Assembly (NCBI RefSeq): GCF_050268245.1
Contig: NZ_JBNNGK010000003.1
Span: forward strand, 310,001-374,000
Length of the DNA: 64,000 nt
Direction: 5' to 3'
Source: JBNNGK01 sp050268245
GTDB lineage: Bacteria; Pseudomonadota; Gammaproteobacteria; Enterobacterales; Enterobacteriaceae
A program made the translations under genes and the position numbers. The notes under the pieces are model-generated. The model ran no database searches. It saw nothing but the letters and a program-made list of their open reading frames with translations, and was not told the DNA's origin. Below are positions 1-9,800 of this stretch, one piece after another. Every line of letters begins with the position of its first letter. Position 1 is the first letter of the stretch.

Positions 1-27
1 GAATCTCGATCTAAAAACCGCTTTCCC

Positions 28-53
28 TTTATTAACCCTGAGGGATTAATAAA
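28..53. repeat. AT-rich inverted repeat
   Basis: The two arms, TTTATTAACCC and GGGATTAATAAA, pair around a three-base TGA loop with one bulged A. No run of T follows on either side, so it does not look like a standard intrinsic terminator. It could be an operator, a transcript-end hairpin of a gene left of the window, or chance. Confidence 0.4.
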
Positions 54-764
54 GATCAACCATGAAGGACACTTAACTTTTCGCTTTGTGTGCAACCTTA
101 TATCAGGGAGGGTAAAGGAGTGTCAATTAGTATTTATCAATTTTTTTACAGTATCGTAACCTGCCGAGATCGCCTGTTTTTTGCGCATTTTTGTATCTAA
201 TACAGATGTTTTCACGGCACGGCCTGCCTGACGGATAGTTGCCCACAGGAGGAAACAGGCTCATCGCAACGCCAACTGTCAGAACCATGCTGCGGGCGCC
301 CGTTATCGTGTTTCTCGCCGCGTACGCTCTTTGGCATTCGATACCCGTCAGGGTGATCGGGCAACGAAAGGTGCAATGTTGGTGTTATTTTTTTATTTTA
401 AATCAATTTATTGTGGTTTTTATTCTGATATTTTTTATGCGGCACGCGTTACTCAGCCGTTCCGTAGGTATCTTTCTTGACCATGCGGAAATGCATTCTC
501 GGCAAGCGTCTTTACGCTGTCCGCATCGCACCCCGCGGCGTAAGAACAAGACGGTTATTATCCCTGCCGACTCAATTGCGCTGTTCGTTTCATCAACACC
601 CCTCGATACTGGTGGGAGCTTGTCAGTCGGGGTTGTATGTTAAAAATATTTAGATTGGCTTAATATTTACACTCCTGTTTTTATTAAGAAAAACTAATTA
701 AATGTTAATAATGAAACTAACTGAAATAATTTTTACGCAGCAGCTCGCTGTTTCATTTTAAGTT

Positions 765-795
765 TTGGTTATAGTTATTCGGTTCTGAATATATT
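765..795 (+). promoter_or_regulatory. Weak candidate sigma-70-type promoter for oocJ
   Basis: TTGGTT at 765-770 and TATATT at 790-795 resemble -35 and -10 hexamers. The 19-base spacer is longer than ideal. An alternative -10, TATAGT, sits at 770-775 without a good -35. The AT-rich setting makes chance matches likely, so this is only a pointer to where transcription of the PKS operon might begin. Confidence 0.2.
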
Positions 796-856
796 GAAAT
801 TGAACTTTAAGTGAAAAATCCTTCCAAAGTTAACCCAAATATTAATGCATATTGGT

Positions 857-863
857 GAAGGGG
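857..863 (+). promoter_or_regulatory. Shine-Dalgarno site deciding the oocJ start
   Basis: GAAGGGG lies five bases before the in-frame ATG at 869. The earlier in-frame ATG at 845 has only AT-rich sequence upstream with no purine-rich ribosome site. I therefore take 869 as the start. Confidence 0.65.
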
Positions 864-868
864 TCGTG

Positions 869-3800
869 ATGTCGGCGTACAGGTTAAGTGACAGCAGTCT
901 TATTGTTTCTGGGCATGTGGTATTAAATGAACCTATTCTGCCGGCGATGGGATATGTTCATTTTGTTGCGTCATCATTATTGAATAATAACGACGCTAAT
1001 AATGCCACCGGCATTTACCCTATGCAGATAAAAAATGCAGTCTGGTTCTCGCCGATGCCCCTGGATATGGGGGCCTGCGAGGTGAATATTGTTTTTGGCG
1101 AAGAAGACGGTGATAAAACTTACTGGGTTACGTCAAAGGTGCCGGGCAAGGCGACAAAGCGCCATGCGACGGGCGTAGTGTCATTCGATCTTAACGCTGT
1201 CGAAGCAAACGAAAGGCCCGCACGCTCCGTATTTCCACTGCCCGATATCACAGCGCAAACCTTCACCCATAGGCTGACCCGTGATGACATTTACCGCCAG
1301 TTTCTGTCTGCCGGCCTCGATTACCGGGGCAATTTTCAGTGTTTGCATGCGCTGCACTGCAACCGAACGCTTTTTTGGGGCCAGATCTGTGCAGATGCGG
1401 ATGAAGAAAGCCTGACGGGCCTTCCTTCCCCCTACATTCTCGACGCCGCAATACAAACGGTTTTGCTTGGCGCCGGAAAAACCCTGTGGGGTGACTTCCC
1501 TGGGCAAGTTTATGTCCCTTTCTCGTTAGACAATATATTGATTTACAAGCCATTAACGGAAAAGTGCGATGTTTTTTCCATCCCAAGGCTGGCGTCTTCA
1601 CACTCGCCTGACAAGGGGATTTTCGACGTGCTGATAGTCAGTGAATCTGGGGACATACTGGTGGAAATGAAAGGCTTGCATATACGGACATACCATAAAG
1701 GCGGGCAGGGTGAACAGGGAGTGCTTGCCGCCACGCCAATGGATGCGGGGCAAACATGGGCGATCGCCGCCACCTTTACGGCAGAACCGATCGTTGAGCC
1801 TCTGCAAACGTGGTTCTCCCAACTGAACTGGCATGATCGCATCAAGTTTGCGCCGTACAATCAGGTTTATCAGGAGCTGCTCAGTCCGCAGAGTTTGCTG
1901 GCGACAAACGCCACAGGTGTAAATGCGATTCTGTGTCGATTAGAAGATCTGATCGCCAATGATGCGGCGCAAGCGCCCACTACAGGGAAAAATGGCGTCC
2001 CTCAGGTTTCACCGGAACAAATCAATCATCATTTAACGGATTGCGAGCGTTTCGTCCTGCCTAACGGTATGGAGATCGCGCATCTGAAGCCCTATGAAAC
2101 TCGCTATCTGTACGAAGAAATTTTCGTAGAGAAAACATACGTGAAACACGGTATTTCCTTTGCGCCAGGGGATGTGGTCGTTGATATTGGCGGCAACATC
2201 GGCATGTTTTCCCTGTTTGCTACAACTCAATGTCCTGATTTACGTATTTTTTCTTGCGAACCGTCACCGATCTCCCACGCCATTCTTCGCAAGAATCTTG
2301 CACTCTATGCGCCTGAAGCGAAAGCGTTGCAAGTGGGCATTGCCGACAAAGATGGTGAAGCCGAATTTGTTTTTTACCCCAACTCTTCAGTGTGGTCCGG
2401 GTTCCATACCGATGACGCGGAAGATGGCGAAGCGTTGAAAAAATCCATGGAAAATGAGGTGGCCAAGCACCTTGGCGCCATGGACGGTGAAGTTATTCGC
2501 GAACATTTGGATGCGATGATCGGCGAACGTCTGCAAAAACAAACTTATCAAGTACCGATGCGTTCATTGGCCAGCATCATGCAAGAGCATCATATAAAGA
2601 CTATCGATCTGTTGAAGGTCGACGCGGAAAAATGTGAATGGGACATTTTAAGCAGCATTGCTGATGATGTCTGGCCGAATATTCGCCAGATCGTAGTCGA
2701 AGTTCATGATAAAGAAGGGACTACGGCAGACAACATCGCCCGGCTGCTGCGTGATAAAGGCTATGAGCTGGCGGTAGTGGAAGAAGATATGCTTAAGTCT
2801 TCCGGGCTTGCTAACTTTTATGCCAGACGTCCGGCAGTTCAGGCTGACAATGTGCCGCGTTTGTCCCCCTTCGAACAAGGCGTCTACGATAACTTTAACG
2901 ATCTGATGACCCTGGTCGGAGAGCAACCTCACCGTCGTAAAGGCCCGACGCTCTTCGTGCTTTGCCCGCCTTCCCCCGCAATGCGTGAGCGGTTTTCCAC
3001 CGCCTTGTTAACGCAAGTCGCTCAGATGATGCATCGCATACAGGGCGATAAGGCGAAGATACGCTGTATTGACCTGAATCATCAGCTGCAGGCTTATGGT
3101 GTCACCGACTATCACGATGATGTGCGTGATGAAATGGGGCATATTCCCTATGCGCCCGCGTTTTTCGAGGTAATAGCTTCCGTTCTCGTACGCCATACCC
3201 ATGCCAATCGGCGCCCGCCTTATAAAGTGATCGCCCTGGATTGCGATAACACGCTGTGGTCTGGCGTAGTCGGCGAACAGGGCGCCGCGGGCGTCACTAT
3301 CGATGCGAATTTCCGCGCATTACAGCAGTTTATGTTGCGCCAAAAAGAGCGGGGAATGCTGCTATGCCTGGTGAGCAAGAATGACAAGGAAGATGTCAAG
3401 CAGGTCTTCGACAGCCGTGACGACATGGTTTTGCAATGGGATGACTTTGTTGATGTGCAAATCAACTGGAACGCCAAATCTGACAATTTGCAACGTCTGG
3501 CAAAAATGCTGAATCTGAGTTTGGATAGCTTTGTTTTTCTTGATGACAGTCCGATTGAATGCGCCGAGGTCTCTGCGCATTGCCCGCAGGTGCTCAGTTT
3601 GCGATTGCCGGAGAATAGCGACGCTATTCCCGGATTCCTGGCGCATGTATGGGCCTTTGATCACCTGAGCCGCACGACAGATGAGGATGCAAAACGCACC
3701 CATCTTTATCAGGTGCAAGTCCAGCGTGAAGCATTCCGCCAAAGTGCATTCAGCATGGAGACGTTCATTCACGGGCTTGGCCTTGATGTCGCCCTCCAGC

Positions 3801-6800
3801 CGGCAACGCCGGATCAGGCGGAAAGGCTGTCTCAGCTGACACTCCGCACCAACCAGTTCAACCTTGTTAAAACGCCTTACTCCGCCGACGATATCCTTTC
3901 CCGCATTCAGCATCCTGAGCAGGGGTGTTGGAGCATCCGCGTTTCCGATCGCTTTGGCGATTACGGTATCTGCGGCCTGTGCCTGTTTTCCGAACACGAA
4001 CACGCGTTGTCCGTGGATGGTCTGTTGCTCAGTTGCCGCGTGCTGGGACGCGGTGTTGAATATCAGGTGTTGAATGCGCTGGGGCGTACCGCTCTGGAAC
4101 GGAAGAAGCACACCGTGGCGATCCACTTTGCAGCCAATGATAAAAACCAGCCGGCGGAAAAATTCCTGCGCGGCATTCCAGTAATGGTGCAGGAGTCGTC
4201 CGGTAGTTGGGCGTATTCCGCACCGGCCGCCGCCTTGGCCGAACTGGCATTTACTCCTTCGCCTCAGGCTATTGATTCAGCGAGTGACAATGCGCCTTCT
4301 GCGCAGGAGACAGCCTCTCTTCCGTACGGGCAATCACATGATACGCGGCAAATGCAGCAGATTGCCGAACAGCACGGCCGGCTCTCGCTGTCTCAAACCG
4401 AACGGGCATGCCCACCGATTACAGTGCACCAGCCAGACAACATCGACAACGATGCCGTTTTGCATTTCATCGATACTGCAATTGAGCAGAGCCTGCATGA
4501 ATGCCTGAAGGCAAAGGTTGATATCGACGAGACCAAAGCTTTTTCCGAGTATGGCGTCGACTCCTTCGCCGCCATTAACCTAGCGGTCAAATTGAACGCC
4601 ACTTTCTTGATCAAGCTACCCAGCACCGTGATCTTCGATTACGGCTGTGTCAGTGATTTGCGCCGTTATCTGCTGGCAAATTATCGCTCTGCCATTGTGG
4701 CACGTATGCAACCAAACGTTGTGCCTGCAGATGATGCGGGCCGTCGCGCCAGGGCGCCGGTGAATCAAAACCGAAAAAACGCAAATGATGCCGGCGAAAA
4801 GGCCCAATACGGCGGGGATATCGCCGTCATTGGCATGTCTGCGCGCTTCCCCGGCATTGCGAACGTTGACGAGTTCTGGTCGATGTTGCTGGCTAGCGGT
4901 AACTGCATTTCTGACGTGCCGGTAGAACGCTGGGATATTGCGGCCTATTACGATGAAGATCGTTCCAAACCGAATAAAACTTACGGTCGCTGGGGCGGTT
5001 TTATCGAGGACATTGATAAGTTTGACGCGTCTTTCTTTGGTATTTCCGGTAAAGAAGCCAAACAGATGGATCCTCAGCAACGCCTGTTCCTGCAGGAAAG
5101 CTGGCACGCGCTGGAAGATGCGGGATATGCCAACCGAGACATCAAAAACAAGAAGTGGGGCGTTTATGCCGGCGCGGATGCCGGCGATTACCAAGCTAAT
5201 CTGCGGCGCTATGGTGTTCCGTTAGACGCTTCTTCATTCATGGGGAACGATTCGTCGATTCTGGCGGCGCGTATCGCTTACTTTATGGATATGAAAGGCC
5301 CGGCGATGGCGATCGATACCGCGTCTTCGTCGTCTTTGGCCGCAGTGCATTTGGCCTGTGAAAGCTTGAGAAGCGGCGCGGTCGAAATGGCGATCGCCGG
5401 CGGCGTGTCAATTCATACTACCGTCAACTTTCATATTTTATGCGCGAAGGCCGGTATGTTGTCGGCCGATGGGCGCTGTAAACCTTTCGATCATCGGGCC
5501 GACGGTTTTGTTCCGGGAGAAGCGGTCGGCGTTGTTGTCCTGAAGCGTCTTCAGGATGCCATTACCGATAAAGATCCAATTTATAGCGTGATCAAAGGAT
5601 CCGCCATGAACCAGGATGGCAAAACCAACGGGATCACTGCGCCGAGCAGCCGTTCGCAGACCGAATTGATTTGTCAGGTTTACGATGAGCTGAATCTCAG
5701 CGCCGATGAACTGACCTATATCGAGGCCCACGGCACCGGAACCAAACTGGGTGATCCGATAGAGATAACCGCCCTGACGGATGCCTTCCGCAAGCAAACT
5801 CAACGCGCCGGCTTTTGCGCCATTGGTTCGGTCAAAAGCAACATCGGACATTGTGTTCATGCGTCTGGGGTCAGCGCGTTGATCAAGCTATTGCTGTCTT
5901 TCAAACATCGCAAGTTGCCTCCCAGCGCCAACTATGACAAACCGAACCCGCTGATCCCCTTTGAAGAAACGCCTTTTGTCGTCAATACCCAGGTTCAGGA
6001 TTGGCAGCCGAACGCTCAGGGCAAACGGATAGCCGCAGTGAGCTCTTTCGGTTTTAGCGGGACCAATGTGCATATGGTGCTTGAAGAGTTTAGTCCTGCG
6101 AGTGACGAAGGGGCACCAACAAAACAGCTTAATGCGCTGGATCCCGAACCCGCCTTGTTGTTGCTTTCCGCCAGAAGTGAAGCACAATTGCACCTGCTGG
6201 CTCAACAACTGAAAACGTATGTTCAGCAACACTCGCCGCTGACTCTCGGCGAATTAAAGGATATCGCTTATACGTTGCAACTTGGCCGAGAATCCTTGGG
6301 CCATCGTCTGGCGGTTGCCGGAAAAAGTGAGGCGGAGATGCTCTCGGGGCTGGAGGACTACCTCAACCGGCATGCGTTTGAGCAAACTTATCTCACCGCC
6401 GCCGTGGCGCAAGGCGAGCGGAATAGAGGCAACAGCGCGGAGCAGCAGGCGGAAATCGACCGCGCCATGCAGCAACGCGACCTGAGAGGGCTGGCCGGGC
6501 AGTGGCTGGAAGGGCGGCAAATTGACTGGTCTGCTTGGTATCCGGCGGTACGCCAACGCGTGGCCAACCTGCCGCGTTATCCTTTTGAACAAGAACGGTA
6601 CTGGCTGCCCGAAAACCAAACCCGCGCCATGCCATATGCCCTGAGCGATGCCGGAACGATATCTGCGGCCGATGTCTCATCGGCAGTCACGGCCGCTCCC
6701 TTGACTGAAAACACGCCGGGCAAGCGGGTGTTGGCCGCCTTGCAAACCTTCCAGTCGGCGGATTCGCAGGCTGAGATAGCCTCCATCCCGCTAACGGATG

Positions 6801-9800
6801 AAGGCCAGGGCATATTCTCGCTGCGCCTCCAGGGTGCCGACGGGGTTTCGGCCAATCATCTTTCCCACATATTGACGGCGTTAAAACGCCGCACGGACAT
6901 CAGCGTTCTGTTGCTCTGCGGGGATGAGCATGGCTTCCTTACCGATCTTGAGCATGACCATGAGCTGTTTTTACAGCAAGCGCTCTACCGTACCGTGCTG
7001 ATGATGCCGTTTCCTGTGATCGCTGTCGTGCCTGGTGATTGCAAAGGGTATGCCTGGTTGCTCGCCTGCCTGTGCGATTTTGCCGTGTTGAGCGCAACGG
7101 CCCGCTATCACTACGCCAGCCGCGATCAACGGGTATCGCAGCCGTTGTATCACCTGCTGAGCGAGCGTTTTGCGCCAGCTGCGGCTCAGGCTTTGCTGAC
7201 CGACACGCGGCAGAGGGAGGGTCGACAGTTGAAAACCTTGGGGATGCTGATGCCGGTTTTCCCGTCGGCAGAGGTTGCCGCGGAAGGACTGAAACTGGCG
7301 CGGGAGCTGGCGAAAGCGCCCAGAGAAGCGCTGGTTCAATTGAAGCAGCATTTGGCGGCTACGCTGGTTGAACTGTCTGCCGCATCGGCAGATAACCCGA
7401 TCGCGTTTACGCCAGACGCCGCGGTTTCTGCTCCGTTACTGCCGGAAAATGGGGTGCAGGCGTTCGAAAACGGTCAATTGCCAGCGCCGTCTGGCCAGCC
7501 GCACAAAGTGGCGCTCAGTTCCACGGTTATCGAGGCGGAAGCTTATGACAATGGCGTGCTGTTGGTTCGGTTATGTGAGCGTGAAAGCCGTAATAAGTTC
7601 TCGAAAGCCTTCGTGGCCGGTTTTGAAGAGATCTTTACTCATATCCGTCAACATCACGTTTATAAAGTGGTGGTGCTAACCGGATATGATCACTATTTTG
7701 CCAGCGGCGGCACGCTGGAAACGCTGCAGGCGATCCAGAAAGGCGAAGCGAAGTTCACCGACGAAAAAATCTTCGCCTTGCCGTTAGAATGTGAAATTCC
7801 GGTCATCGCCGCGATGCAAGGGCATGGCATTGGTCCGGGATGGGCCGTCGGCATGTTTTGCGATGAGGCGATCTTCAGTCTGGAAAGCGTCTATTACAGC
7901 CCGTATATGCGTTACGGGTTTACCCCGGGAGCAGGGGCGACGCTGATCCTTCCCAGCAGGCTGGGCCTGGATCTCGCTAGGGAAGTGCTGTTTACCGCCG
8001 GTGAGTATAAAGGGGATGAGTTCCTGCAACGCGGGCTCAAAAATCCGGTGCTTGAACGCGCCCGGGTGTTGCCCTTTGCGCTGGCTGCCGCCAGTGCGGT
8101 CGCCCAGAAATCGCGAGCTGAGCTGGTTGCCTGGAAAACGCAACGCTCGCAGCCTTTGCGAGATCGCGTCGAAGCGAACTACGCGCAGGAGCTTCGGATG
8201 CATGAACGGACTTTTGTCGGCAATCCAGAGGTGTTATCGCGTATCCAACAGCATTTTAACCTGGGCGCCAAGCAGCCGGAATCGATCGCTCCACAGCAAG
8301 GCGCGAATGCGTTGATGGTGAATGCAGCGCATTCCGTCGGTGCCGGGCAGCCCTCGCAAGACGCACCTCAGGCGTTGTTTGATAAAGTTTATGTTCTCCT
8401 GCGGCGGATGCTGACCGAAGAATTGCAAATCAAAGCCGAGCACGTTGAAAGCGAGCAGTCTTTTGTCGACCTTGGGCTGGATTCGATTACCGGCGTCACC
8501 TGGGTTAGAAAAGTCAATGCGGAATACGGGCTGACGCTCAACGCCGCCGACATTTACAGTTACCCCAATCTGAAACTCTTCACCGCGCTGGTGATCGATA
8601 AAGCGGACCTCAGTGCTGTCGTGGCTGACCATCATGCTGTTAAATCGAATAAGGCCGCGGACGTCTTGCCGGCGCTGTCCGCCGACAGCCTAGCAGCAGA
8701 CCGTGCCGGCCATGTGGAAACCCGGTCAGCCAACGTGCTGGCGTTTTTAAGCCAAACGCTGTCTCAAGAACTGCAAATTAAAGCGCAGGCGATTGATCCT
8801 GACATCGCTTTTGTTGATTTGGGTCTGGATTCGATAACCGGCGTCACCTGGATCCGAAAAATCAACCAGCACTTCGGCCTGGCACTGAATGCAGCGGAAA
8901 TATACAGCTATCCTACGCTGCAAGAGTTCGCCGCGCTGGTGCAGCGCTATGCCGTGGCGACGGTGCCGCTAAGCCAGACGTCGACAGAACCGACGGCGCA
9001 ATGGCATGAGGCGCCGCTGCCGGCTGCGAGGCCGGAAGAGCACCGCACCCCGCATGCAGATTCGCCGGCGGCGCCAGAACCGGCGTCTGCCGCAGGTCAG
9101 GCGATTGCTATCGTCGGTATGTCCGGCCAGTTCCCGAAAGCGAAGAATTTGCAGCAGTTCTGGGAGAATTTGCGCGCCGGCGTCGACTGTATTTCAGAAG
9201 TGCCTGCCGAACGCTGGCCGGTAACGGCGTTCTTTGACGCTAACCCTCAAGCACCCGGAAAAACCTACTCCAAATGGATGGGGGTACTGGACGATGCCGA
9301 CAAGTTTGATCCGCTGTTCTTCAATATTTCTCCTCGCGAAGCCGAACTGATGGATCCGCAGCAGCGGGTATTTCTTGAAGCCTGTTGGGGCTGCATAGAA
9401 GACTCGGGGTACAACCCTGCCGATTTGTCCGGCAGCCGATGCGGCGTTTTCGTCGGATGCGGCGAGGGTGACTATGAAGCGCGCTTTGGCATGGAACTCA
9501 ATGCGCAAACCTTTATGGGAAATGCCGCGTCGATTCTCGCCGCGAGAATCGCCTACCACCTGAATTTGCAAGGGCCAAGTCTGGCTATCGATACCGCCTG
9601 CTCATCCTCTTTGGTGGCGATGGCCTCGGCCTGTGACAGTTTAGTGCTGGGCAATTGCGATCTGGCGTTGGCCGGTGGGGTTTGCGTATTGGCCGGCCCA
9701 AGCATGCACATCATGACCAGCAAAGCCGGAATGCTGTCGGAAGATGGGCGCTGCTTTACCTTTGATCAGCGTGCCAATGGCTTTGTTCCTGGAGAAGGCG

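Larger units (their letters stand above)
1..868. other. Non-coding leader upstream of oocJ
   Basis: I see no convincing gene here on either strand. The longest open frame (239-643, +) begins with TTG, has no good ribosome site and encodes a low-complexity, Arg/Ser/Phe-rich peptide resembling no family I know. From about 640 to 850 the DNA is strikingly AT-rich compared with the GC-rich genes that follow, as expected for a promoter region and typical of H-NS-bound DNA in enterobacteria (inference). An inverted repeat lies at 28-53. I looked for and did not find an ops/JUMPstart element or a convincing palindromic lux-type box. Published work on oocydin producers reports quorum-sensing, RpoS and Hfq control of this pathway, so an operator or leader could be here, but I cannot point to one. 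Confidence 0.6.

Noticed and set aside
239..643. 134-codon open frame on the + strand in the leader
   Set aside because: TTG start, no ribosome site, unusual composition and no recognisable domain. It lies in non-coding-looking DNA.
3362..4126. Long antisense open frame (254 codons) opposite oocJ
   Set aside because: Lies opposite the conserved FkbH domain, and its product has no family features. Such frames are common opposite GC-rich genes.
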